Below the pieces are notes generated by a model. That model had not been told where the DNA came from. It made no database searches and saw only the letters and a program-made list of their open reading frames with translations. DNA of 30,446 nt from a virus: the IMG/VR virus record IMGVR_UViG_3300010354_000375, positions 1 to 30,446 of that record; one strand, 5' to 3'. Every line of letters starts with the position of its first letter. Position 1 is the stretch's first letter. Below, piece by piece: positions 1 through 7,044 of the stretch. The translations under genes were made by a program, and so were the position numbers.

Positions 1-1
1 C

Positions 2-370
2 AGGGCTTACGCAAGTGGGTCTTGTAGGTGTGACGATTGTAAAGCGATAGTTCGAGAGTATCGAAGGTCGCAAAGAGCAAAGTCATACCAAAAGGGTGAG
101 GTCATACTTGATGAACCGAGTCACCTGCCACGAGATACATGGAGAACCATTTGGAACAAAGCAATAGCCAAGTCAGGCATGGGTTGGTATCCAAGAACTC
201 ACGATTTACGCCATGCGAACGCAACGCAGTTGTTAAAGAACGGCGTTGATGTCCATGAAGTAAAAGAGCGATTGGGTCATCAATCTATCAAAACTACCGA
301 ACGCTATCTCCACCGCGTTCGTCACCAGAAATCAAAGGCGAGTGAAGTTGTCAATGACTTTCTGGGTTAG
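2..370 (+). CDS. int: Tyrosine recombinase (phage integrase), C-terminal part, cut by the window edge
   Basis: The reading frame is open from base 2 without a start, so the gene begins outside the window. The visible 122 residues carry the C-terminal catalytic motifs of tyrosine recombinases: HDLRHANATQLL (the H-x-L-R box), LGHQSIKTTERY (second catalytic His, then the nucleophile Tyr) and a short basic tail. The family cuts and rejoins attP and attB through a 3'-phosphotyrosine and acts in the host cytoplasm. Before the catalytic part, at about residues 7-16, is a short cysteine cluster SCRCDDCK followed by basic residues, as expected of a small metal-binding insert; this is inference. The lysozyme-like gene follows 8 bases downstream on the same strand. 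The family assignment is secure; integration specificity cannot be read from this fragment. Confidence 0.93.
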   Translation, partial: RAYASGSCRCDDCKAIVREYRRSQRAKSYQKGEVILDEPSHLPRDTWRTIWNKAIAKSGMGWYPRTHDLRHANATQLLKNGVDVHEVKERLGHQSIKTTERYLHRVRHQKSKASEVVNDFLG

Positions 371-378
371 GAGAACTG

Positions 379-957
379 ATGAAACTAGAAACACAAAATC
401 GGCTTGTAGTGCTGATTCTTTTAACCGCGTTCCTTTCAGGAACATTTGGGATAGGAAGAATCACTCCAGCGTTTAGCCCCACACAGGCAGAGGCGTTGGA
501 AGCCCAAGTCGAGCAAGAGTCCAGCGACAAGTTACTTGCCAAGTTCGAGAACTCTCACAAGTTGAGTGACCTTGAACTAGTAGCCCTACTGAAAGCAGTT
601 GGGTTCGAAGGACAAGACCTACGAGAAGCATGGGCAGTTGCGAAGAAAGAATCATCGGGTAGACCGCTCGCACATAATGGGAACGCCTCAACAGGCGACA
701 ACTCATACGGCTTGTTTCAGATAAACATGCTTGGAGAGTTGGGAGTGGATAGACGAGCGAAGTTTGGATTGGATTCCAATGCCGAACTGCTAAACCCTGT
801 GGTGAACGCTCAAATTGCTTATCACATGAGCAATGGGGGCGAAGATTGGAGTGCATGGAAGGGAATGACTCAGCGAACCAAAGAATGGATAGCAAAGTTC
901 CCTACGGGCAAGCCAAAAGCCAAAGCAATAGCAAAAGGCAAAGGCAAGAACACATAG
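379..957 (+). CDS. Membrane-anchored lysozyme-like / lytic transglycosylase-fold protein
   Basis: This 192-residue protein has a hydrophobic N-terminal segment (about residues 8-25), a charged linker and a lysozyme-like domain at about residues 65-170. Motifs include AKKESSGRP with a likely catalytic glutamate E91, SYGLFQIN at 109-116, and a final helix DWSAWKG. Such domains cleave the glycan strands of peptidoglycan. The N-terminal helix may be an uncleaved signal-anchor or a signal peptide, which would place the enzyme outside the membrane. The tail after residue 175 is Lys/Ala/Gly-rich and low in complexity, encoded by short repeats. The start is supported by TTAGGAGAAC ahead of the ATG. 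It lies 8 bases after the integrase, away from any recognisable lysis or tail genes. It could be an endolysin, a virion-entry enzyme or an RPF-like host-wall remodelling protein expressed with the integrase. Confidence 0.72.
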   Translation: MKLETQNRLVVLILLTAFLSGTFGIGRITPAFSPTQAEALEAQVEQESSDKLLAKFENSHKLSDLELVALLKAVGFEGQDLREAWAVAKKESSGRPLAHNGNASTGDNSYGLFQINMLGELGVDRRAKFGLDSNAELLNPVVNAQIAYHMSNGGEDWSAWKGMTQRTKEWIAKFPTGKPKAKAIAKGKGKNT

Positions 958-1013
958 GTAAAGTGATAGGTAAAGGCTAAAAAGTAAAGTCATACCAAAA
1001 GCAATACCAAAAG
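954..1013. repeat. Clustered short direct repeats at the end of the integrase-side operon
   Basis: Two copies of ataggtaaag lie at 954-963 and 966-975. Two copies of ataccaaaag lie at 992-1001 and 1004-1013. Both pairs repeat with a 12-base period. The longer string aaagtcataccaaaag (986-1001) recurs exactly at 79-94 inside the integrase gene. Evenly spaced short repeats beside an integrase recall arm-type integrase binding sites or an attP region, but that is inference. The first copy overlaps the last codons of the lysozyme-like gene, and the last overlaps the terminator stem. Confidence 0.5.
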
Positions 1014-1040
1014 GCCCCGTCAGAAATGGCGGGGCTTTTT
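1011..1040. terminator. Rho-independent terminator between convergent genes
   Basis: AAGGCCCCGTCA (1011-1022) pairs with TGGCGGGGCTT (1027-1037) around a GAAA tetraloop (1023-1026), with one G-T wobble, and a run of five T follows on the plus strand. It sits just after the plus-strand lysozyme-like gene. On the minus strand the same stem is followed by TTTTGG, so it probably also ends the long minus-strand operon. Its T-run overlaps the stop codon of the membrane-protein gene. Confidence 0.9.
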
Positions 1041-1320
1041 AAATAAAATGTTTAATAAGTGCTGCAGAAGCCAGTACGACCCACACAATATTAAAGTAAA
1101 TAATAGTAGGTAAAGTTTTTATTGTGGAAGTCAATATCAAAGCAATACTAGAAGTAAGAGCAAAGATGTATAGCCACCACCACTGTTTTCCTAACAACAG
1201 TCCAGGAATAATGATGATTAATTTTGTGGAAAATGCCCAAAACTCAATAATGTTTGTTCTATTCCAATAAGATTTACTAAAGAGTTGTTTTGTTACTTGT
1301 GGTATTTCGTTTAATTTCAT
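1039..1320 (-). CDS. Small three-helix membrane protein coupled to the halogenase
   Basis: This 93-residue protein has a polar N-terminus and three predicted membrane segments at about residues 27-44, 47-65 and 71-90. A tryptophan run (WWW) sits at the start of the second. I do not recognise a family. The ATG overlaps the halogenase stop as ATGA, so the two genes are very likely translationally coupled and made in similar amounts. This is the last gene of the minus-strand operon; its stop touches the terminator. A role in anchoring the halogenase, in transport of its product or substrate, or as a holin-like protein is possible, but nothing in the sequence decides between these. Base composition is AT-rich like the halogenase, so the pair may have arrived together. 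Confidence 0.7.
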   Translation of the reverse strand: MKLNEIPQVTKQLFSKSYWNRTNIIEFWAFSTKLIIIIPGLLLGKQWWWLYIFALTSSIALILTSTIKTLPTIIYFNIVWVVLASAALIKHFI

Positions 1321-2864
1321 GACTTTAAGTCATCCAAGAAAGAGTTGTGTAAAGCACAGTCGTTTGCAACATCAGTTGAAACTGTTTTCCAATGCAAATA
1401 ATTAAGTTTATATTTGGAATCAAAATTATTGTCTTTAACAGTTTTCTTAAATATCTCTTTATTTAGTTTGTTTAAACCATAAGCAACCTGTACCCAACTA
1501 GGTAATCCAAAAGGTGCTCTGTTATGGAAGTCACTTTTTCGTGGGACAAATTTTGAAAACTTAATTACATTTGTTTTTACAGCATTTGGATGTTTTTCAA
1601 TGTCTTTAAATTTGTTCCAAAATGGTGTGTCATTTCTATCTCCAAGATAGTGAAAGTACACAAAGTTAAAAATGTCTTCAGTAAAAGCAGACAATTCTTC
1701 GTTATATTGTGAAACAGTCTCTTCGTTATAGGAGAAGAAAAGGGTTAAATCAAAGAGTGCTCTACGTAAAGCCACAACCGATGCAAATATAGAAGTTGCT
1801 TCTAGTGGTTCTATAAACCCTGAAGATAGTCCTATGGCAATGCAGTTTTTAATCCAGGGAGTTCTATAACATCCAGCATTAAACTTAAAACTTCCCTTTG
1901 TTTCTCTTGGATAAAGAGGTTTAAAACCTAAATATTCTTCAATTTCTTTTTTTATATCTTCTTCTGATACAAGAGAAGAATCAAAAACGTAACCACACCC
2001 ATACCTATGTTGCAACGGAATTTTCCACATCCATCCATATTTCATAGCAATTGACTCTGTGTACGGAGGAGTGTTGTTGGTTCTATCTAAAAAGAAAGGT
2101 AAAGCAGTATCGACTGGAAGATGTTCTTTATAGGAAATCCACTCAGAGTTAAAATGATTCCCAATTATCAATCTTTTAAAACCAGAACAATCAAAAACAA
2201 AATCTAAAGGAAGCAGTTGACCTGAATCTAATTCTACTGAAAGTATTTCTCCAGTTTCTTTTGAGTTAATTTTAGTGACTTTTCCTTCAATATGAAACAC
2301 GCCGCGTTGTTTTGCAACTTCTCTAAGATAGTTTGCTAACTTGGCGGCATCAAAATGAATTGCAAAATTTGCAAGTTTGGAATATTTAAAAATTGGGTTC
2401 AAGCCTATAGGCTGTGTGTTAGACTCCAATATGTGAGGAACCTTGTTTCTTTCACAAACTTTGCTTACAAATGTAAAGTCTTTAAATGGTAAGTCATCTG
2501 CGACAGCCATCATTGAACCAATATGATATTCGTCCACTAAATCATGGGCTCCAATGTTGTCTAATGCCTTGTGGTCTACTCCAAAAGCATGGTAGTAATA
2601 AGAGCCGTCGTTGTTCCAATTTGTAAACTTAATTCCGTTTTTTATAGTTGCTCCCGTCTCTCGAATTAAGTCAGAAACAGGAATATTTATTTCGTCTAAG
2701 AAGTGTATAAAATGAGGGGTCGTACCTTCACCAGCACCTAGTATTCCAATTTCTGGTGACTCTACAACCGTTATATTTGAATTTGGTAAGTTGACTTGCA
2801 AAAACAATGCGGTAATCCAACCAGCAGACCCTCCGCCAACTACAACAACGTCGTGTTCTTTCAT
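1317..2864 (-). CDS. Flavin-dependent halogenase (tryptophan-halogenase family)
   Basis: This 515-residue protein is close to full length for the family (PrnA has 538). Family enzymes use FADH2, oxygen and halide to make hypohalous acid, which a lysine relays to the substrate. Visible hallmarks: the FAD-binding VVGGGSAGW at 8-16, the relay lysine K75 in ATIKNGIKFTNW, the diagnostic W-x-W-x-I-P motif as WMWKIP at 278-283, and GFIEPLEATS at 349-358 with E355 at the position of the conserved active-site glutamate. No catalytic element is missing. The substrate cannot be read from sequence; a free-standing or small-molecule substrate is known for cultured relatives, and a halogenase is known from cyanophage Syn10. 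No flavin reductase is visible here, so reduced flavin would come from elsewhere in the phage or the host. It lies directly downstream of the ribonucleotide reductase and is AT-rich (sampled 60-base blocks about 28-40% GC), suggesting acquired cargo. Confidence 0.93.
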   Translation of the reverse strand: MKEHDVVVVGGGSAGWITALFLQVNLPNSNITVVESPEIGILGAGEGTTPHFIHFLDEINIPVSDLIRETGATIKNGIKFTNWNNDGSYYYHAFGVDHKALDNIGAHDLVDEYHIGSMMAVADDLPFKDFTFVSKVCERNKVPHILESNTQPIGLNPIFKYSKLANFAIHFDAAKLANYLREVAKQRGVFHIEGKVTKINSKETGEILSVELDSGQLLPLDFVFDCSGFKRLIIGNHFNSEWISYKEHLPVDTALPFFLDRTNNTPPYTESIAMKYGWMWKIPLQHRYGCGYVFDSSLVSEEDIKKEIEEYLGFKPLYPRETKGSFKFNAGCYRTPWIKNCIAIGLSSGFIEPLEATSIFASVVALRRALFDLTLFFSYNEETVSQYNEELSAFTEDIFNFVYFHYLGDRNDTPFWNKFKDIEKHPNAVKTNVIKFSKFVPRKSDFHNRAPFGLPSWVQVAYGLNKLNKEIFKKTVKDNNFDSKYKLNYLHWKTVSTDVANDCALHNSFLDDLKS

Positions 2865-2883
2865 GCCATAGTGTCCTTTTTAG

Positions 2884-4893
2884 TTAATTGGTTATTAACT
2901 TTATCTCACACGCATCGGTTGTGCAATACGCCTCACCAATAGCGTCTGCAGCCATTCCAGCGTAAACCCCACTAAAGTCAATAGGGAATATTTCCATAGT
3001 TGCATCATGATAGAACTCTTCATCTATCTGTGTGTAAGGCATCTGTGGATAGACGTGGTTGCCACTTGGTAGGAATGAGACTGTCTTCAACTGACCGTCA
3101 TACATGTGAAGAACAGTCCCAATAGCCGAAGACTCCTTCTCAGGGTCAAATGAGACAGTCACACTTACAGAGTTATCTGACCAGTATCGTTGTGCAGTGG
3201 CAGCGAGCGCCATCTTTTCATAAATACTTACATCCTTTTCGGAACGTATAGCATCTGACTTTACTGGAAAAAAGACAACAGAAGTCGTATCGGGCGATTC
3301 ATTTGCTGGTTCAACTTTGTAATTAGCCATCTTAAACAATGGAAGCATTGGGTCGTTATTTGCAAAACGAATAGCACGCATAAAGTATTTACCACCAACA
3401 GACCAGTGAACTCCTGGAGATTCACCAGCGAGTATGCTCACAGTCCCGCTAGGTTTGACCGTAGTAGTTTTGATAGATTCACGTACACCGAGCCACTCCG
3501 AATAAGACTTATCATAATCTTGGATGACCCCGTATCCTCTATCCATCCACTCACGTAAGGTTGGTAATCCCTTGCTGTCAGCAAAATTGGCAACGCCAGA
3601 CACTGAGGTACCGATTCTCCGATTACGTTGCATGATTGCATTCGTCTCTTCCCAGTGGGTCGGTAAAAGGGTGACAGTCTTTGCATAGAGATAGGCAAAC
3701 TTGAGAGTACGGAGGAAATCGTCGAGGGAATCATGTCTGTTTAAGTAAGTTTCTACTAGGGTACAACATTCATAGGATTCAAGAGATTGTTCAGCACATG
3801 GGTTATAGCCCACAGCACGCCAATCTTTGTTGTTTTCAGGGTCAGCAAGACGGCCATATTTGCGAGTTACATCCATCCAAATAACTCCTGGCTCACCATT
3901 ACGAGCAATGCCATCAATAATTGGTGATAAATCTTGTCCAACAGATACCTCAACAGAGTTGTTGGACATCCAACCATGAGCAAGACGCTCTGGATGTTTG
4001 TCATAGTTCTTTAGATTAAGGAAATCTTCATCATCAAGTCTTCCCATAAGCAACTCAGCAGAACGGCGAACGTTGCCAGAAACAACACAAACACCAATCA
4101 TGTTGCCGATGTCTGCAATGTCTCTGCGAGTTAACTTTTGACCTGAACGATTTTCAAACATCTTGCGAATCAAGTCATGTAACTTGATTAACGGGTCTGG
4201 TCCTGCTGCGGTTCCTCCAAACGTTTTAATCGGTTCGCCTGCTGGACGGATTGCTTCATAATTGAATACTGGAGTTTTCGAATCTGGTCGTAGGTAAGCA
4301 TTGATGAGGGCTGCGGTTGATTCAACCCATCCTTCTCTGGTGTCTGGGATGTCATAAGGCTGTTCTCCTTGTGGTTGATAAATGGTGAAGTCTTTATCTG
4401 CGCCTTTATCATCAAAGCCAACACCAACTCCCAACATCGAGGCTTCCATCAGGAAAGCAAATGGTTTGGCTGGGTCTGTCTTTGTCATAGAGCCAGTCGA
4501 TACAAAAGCACAGTTCTGTAGGGCTGCAGAGTTTCGTTGGACATTTACTAGTGGTGTGCCCATAACCCATAAACCACGTCCTGGTGGTGTCCATTTCAGG
4601 TTAAATAGGCGGTCAAATGCTTCCTTAGCGGAGGCTGCTGCTTTAGCATCTGACCAAGGTAGGCGTTGGCTCTTGGCATGGTCTTTCTGTAGAGAGTACA
4701 TGCCGTTGATAACTCGCTCGCAAACATCGACCCACGTTTCTTTGCGACCATCTTCCTTCAAACGCGAATAGGTACGAAGAAAGGTGATTTCACCTACCGA
4801 GTTTCCACCAGCATCTCGATAACCAAAAGGAGCCTTCTTGTCCTTGTACTGAGCAACAAAATCATCGGCCAACTTAAAAGAAAAATAGTTCAT
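2884..4893 (-). CDS. nrdJ: Class II (adenosylcobalamin-dependent) ribonucleoside-triphosphate reductase
   Basis: This monomeric RTPR-type enzyme reduces ribonucleotides to deoxyribonucleotides using coenzyme B12 and needs no oxygen. Counting from the first possible Met, C132 in QNCAFVST and C370 in YNPCAEQ (with E372) match the conserved active-site cysteines and glutamate. TVKPSGTVSILAG is the conserved substrate-binding segment. The last residues carry CTTDAC (C661, C666), the C-x4-C redox pair of the Lactobacillus-type reductase. At about 670 residues it is somewhat shorter than the 739 of that enzyme. An ATG at 4905 has no ribosome binding site. The ATG at 4893 follows AGGGG, though closely, and gives an N-terminus MNYFSF; I prefer it but am not certain. 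The gene has its own 147-base leader and feeds dNTPs to the replication genes of the same operon. Confidence 0.95.
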   Translation of the reverse strand: MNYFSFKLADDFVAQYKDKKAPFGYRDAGGNSVGEITFLRTYSRLKEDGRKETWVDVCERVINGMYSLQKDHAKSQRLPWSDAKAAASAKEAFDRLFNLKWTPPGRGLWVMGTPLVNVQRNSAALQNCAFVSTGSMTKTDPAKPFAFLMEASMLGVGVGFDDKGADKDFTIYQPQGEQPYDIPDTREGWVESTAALINAYLRPDSKTPVFNYEAIRPAGEPIKTFGGTAAGPDPLIKLHDLIRKMFENRSGQKLTRRDIADIGNMIGVCVVSGNVRRSAELLMGRLDDEDFLNLKNYDKHPERLAHGWMSNNSVEVSVGQDLSPIIDGIARNGEPGVIWMDVTRKYGRLADPENNKDWRAVGYNPCAEQSLESYECCTLVETYLNRHDSLDDFLRTLKFAYLYAKTVTLLPTHWEETNAIMQRNRRIGTSVSGVANFADSKGLPTLREWMDRGYGVIQDYDKSYSEWLGVRESIKTTTVKPSGTVSILAGESPGVHWSVGGKYFMRAIRFANNDPMLPLFKMANYKVEPANESPDTTSVVFFPVKSDAIRSEKDVSIYEKMALAATAQRYWSDNSVSVTVSFDPEKESSAIGTVLHMYDGQLKTVSFLPSGNHVYPQMPYTQIDEEFYHDATMEIFPIDFSGVYAGMAADAIGEAYCTTDACEIKLITN

Positions 4894-4905
4894 TTCCCCT
4901 ACCAT

Positions 4906-5052
4906 TTCATAGAATTGTCAAATACCCCTCAAAGGGAGACTTATTGTGATGGGTCAAAACCTATCATGCACTTGTTAACTTTAACGAATACCTAACAGTC
5001 AACTGTAAGGTTTAACTACGTTTCATGCCCTGATAATTGCTGTTATCAGATA
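4906..5052 (-). promoter_or_regulatory. Leader of the ribonucleotide reductase gene with several dyads
   Basis: This is one of the longest stretches without a gene in the minus-strand operon. It holds a perfect inverted repeat CTGATAA-6-TTATCAG (5030-5049), a smaller dyad ACAGTCAACTGT (4995-5006) and repeated GTTAAC-like elements. TTGACT and TTGACA hexamers occur on the minus strand, but I see no convincing -10 partner, so I do not call a promoter. The hairpin at 5030-5049 lies right after the stop of the upstream gene but lacks a T-run, so it is not a standard terminator. An operator or mRNA-processing role is inference. Confidence 0.45.
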
Positions 5053-6555
5053 CTACTCTTCAATTGATTCAGAGATAATCTTTGTAACAGTATCTTCTTT
5101 GAGAGTCTCAGGCAATTCTTTTAGAGCCTGTGCACGGTCTCCAAATATGGCAGAGAGCACTCCACCAGCGCTTTGTCGCTGGGCTGTAATCTGGATAAAT
5201 TCCTTGTTGGATTCCATTTCTTTGACTTGATTGACTAACTTAAATAGTCGGTCTATCTCCTGTGATACGTTCGGGTCTGCGTATCCACCGTTCATTTCTT
5301 CGGCAAAACGCATGAACGCTACACGCTGGCCTTGCATCTCAATTATGGCTGTGAGCAGGGCTTTTAACTGTTCCTTGGTCTTAACTTCTACTGGAAGATT
5401 GAAGGCACAAGAATTATCAGGCTTGAAAGCAGGGCAATTAGCAGCGACAAAGCAAGTGTTGCACTGACGAATTGAACCACTCTGCGTTTGAATGACGGGT
5501 ACATCTTTGAGAATATCCTTTCCATCCTCATCTGTTTCTACTACAGTCTTCGTTTTGAAGCCAAAGACAGGCAAGTTCTGCATCTCTTCAGGGGCTCGTG
5601 GAACCACTTCACTTCGCTCCACTTTCCTCCCTTCTGCTCCACTGTTATCAGAAAGGTACCCCTCTAATTCCATCAAACCCGACATAAGGGGCGTATCGCT
5701 GTTATCAGATACTTCTTCTTTTTTACCACCCTCAATGATGTGTAAATCGGGTCTCTTCTTATCCATTGACTCTTCCAATCGTAGGTATGACCACACCGCT
5801 ACCTTAGTGGCTTCAAGGGTACTATCATTGACAAACTCTAAATAGTCCAGTCCTGCGCCCTCTACAATCGTTTTGTAGCGAGGTCTGGCTTGGTCTTTCA
5901 TCTTCTTGGGATATCTAACTAACTTTGTTCCATCCCAGATGATTGTCTCGCCTCGTCTCATGGGCGATATCCATGACAATGTGCTGGCTGTGGCAAATGG
6001 TATCTGTCTCAAGTTATCTGGCTTGGCACATCCAATGCCATGGTAGTTAGTTCCATACTGTCTCTGGTATGACCTCACGATGCCTGCCAGATTGGTTACT
6101 GATTCAATCTCTTCATTAGGTATTGCAACATTTTGGAATTGCTCAGAAAGTTCTTTGAGGTTCTGTATCCCATACTCTTGATGCCAGATAACCCATAATT
6201 TAGGGTCATTACTGAAAAAAAGACGTTGTTGGGCGACCCATTCTTTCCCCAGAATCTGCGAGTCAAACTCTAGGAAGGCTGCGGCTCTGTCAGCGTTATT
6301 AACCAGGAACTCCTGGTAGTCAGCGGCAAGGTCTAGTAACTCTGCTTTGGACAGACCAGACTTGTCCGCTTGTGATGCGCCCGATTCAATGTAAACCTTT
6401 GCATTATCTTCAAAATGTTCAGATATAAGCCATGTCTTTGTTTTTGGTAGTCCCCTTTTACGCAAACCCCAATAGTTGAGCCCCATCGACTCAACTTTCA
6501 TACCCTCTAGAAGGGTGCGATTACTACCAACCTCTGTGCCAGAGAAGATAATCAT
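5053..6555 (-). CDS. Phage protein with TIM-barrel-like N-terminal half (TGT/DpdA-like appearance) and a cysteine cluster
   Basis: This is a 500-residue protein of a type I associate with large actinophages. The first 280 residues look like a TIM-barrel resembling tRNA-guanine transglycosylase/DpdA-like phage proteins: IIFSGTEVGS, VYIESGAS where that family often has DSG-F, FLEFDSQ, YHGIGCAKPDN, then STLSWISPMRRGE and WDGTKLVRYP. A low-complexity linker follows (about 285-330) with SDNS twice. About residues 365-395 contain CNTCFVAANCP and a further Cys near CAF, which could bind zinc or a cluster, followed by a helical tail. If the resemblance holds, the substrate could be a modified base in DNA or tRNA, but the usual catalytic aspartates are not clearly in place, so function is open. 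Its start overlaps the stop of the HAD-like gene by one base. Confidence 0.45.
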   Translation of the reverse strand: MIIFSGTEVGSNRTLLEGMKVESMGLNYWGLRKRGLPKTKTWLISEHFEDNAKVYIESGASQADKSGLSKAELLDLAADYQEFLVNNADRAAAFLEFDSQILGKEWVAQQRLFFSNDPKLWVIWHQEYGIQNLKELSEQFQNVAIPNEEIESVTNLAGIVRSYQRQYGTNYHGIGCAKPDNLRQIPFATASTLSWISPMRRGETIIWDGTKLVRYPKKMKDQARPRYKTIVEGAGLDYLEFVNDSTLEATKVAVWSYLRLEESMDKKRPDLHIIEGGKKEEVSDNSDTPLMSGLMELEGYLSDNSGAEGRKVERSEVVPRAPEEMQNLPVFGFKTKTVVETDEDGKDILKDVPVIQTQSGSIRQCNTCFVAANCPAFKPDNSCAFNLPVEVKTKEQLKALLTAIIEMQGQRVAFMRFAEEMNGGYADPNVSQEIDRLFKLVNQVKEMESNKEFIQITAQRQSAGGVLSAIFGDRAQALKELPETLKEDTVTKIISESIEE

Positions 6556-7043
6556 CAGTCATCCCACAGAGTTGCATCTTTTGGCTGTGCTGCAAACTTT
6601 GATTTAGCAATGTTAACTCTTGTAACAGCCTCTTCAATTTGATTCCATGAACGAACCTTGCGAGGAGCATCTGGCCTATGTTCTACTGGTAAGTAACTTG
6701 GATGACTGACCAGGATAGTTGGAACATTTTGGTGCTCAAACACCCACGCACACATCTCTGGGTCAGAGTCAACGTACATTTCAACAGGAGCCTTACCTCT
6801 GCTAAGAAGGAATTGGCGCTTCTTCAAGTCCTCGCCCGCTAACTCAACAGAGTTATCAAGCAAGTCGTCGTAGCCGATGATGCCGTGAGACTGTAACCAA
6901 TGTTCTGCATTGGCTTTATCATCTTTTGTAATGATGGCAACACGATGCGCAGCATTGAGAGCGTAGTACAAGATTACTCCTGCTCTGTTTGGTTCTCCAG
7001 ATTCCGCCCTTAATACCCCGTTTAGTGAAAGAAGTATATTCAA
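6555..7043 (-). CDS. HAD-like fold protein lacking the catalytic aspartates
   Basis: This 162-residue protein has the layout of a small HAD-superfamily domain. An N-terminal strand NILLSLNGVL sits where active enzymes have DxDGT/DxDGV. Then come AIITKDD (motif II region), a helix, and MYVDSDPEMC followed by VPTILVSHP (motif IV region). The two motif I aspartates are replaced by Ser and Asn, so phosphatase chemistry is unlikely. A binding or structural role, or chemistry of another kind, is possible. Its ends nearly touch both neighbours: one base separates it from the nucleotidyltransferase gene and one base overlaps the TIM-barrel gene, so the three are probably co-translated. The fold call rests on motif spacing only. 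Confidence 0.5.
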   Translation of the reverse strand: MNILLSLNGVLRAESGEPNRAGVILYYALNAAHRVAIITKDDKANAEHWLQSHGIIGYDDLLDNSVELAGEDLKKRQFLLSRGKAPVEMYVDSDPEMCAWVFEHQNVPTILVSHPSYLPVEHRPDAPRKVRSWNQIEEAVTRVNIAKSKFAAQPKDATLWDD

Positions 7044-7044
7044 G

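Noticed and set aside
4188-4771. Frames of 79 and 129 codons inside nrdJ on the two strands
   Set aside because: They lie fully inside a strongly supported reductase gene, resemble no family and have no start context.
5030-5049. Terminator at the hairpin after the TIM-barrel-like gene
   Set aside because: The stem is only seven AT-rich pairs and no T-run follows on the minus strand.
4906-5052. Cobalamin riboswitch upstream of the B12-dependent reductase
   Set aside because: The 147-base leader is too short for a full class I element, and I do not find the conserved B12-box sequence; only simple dyads are present.
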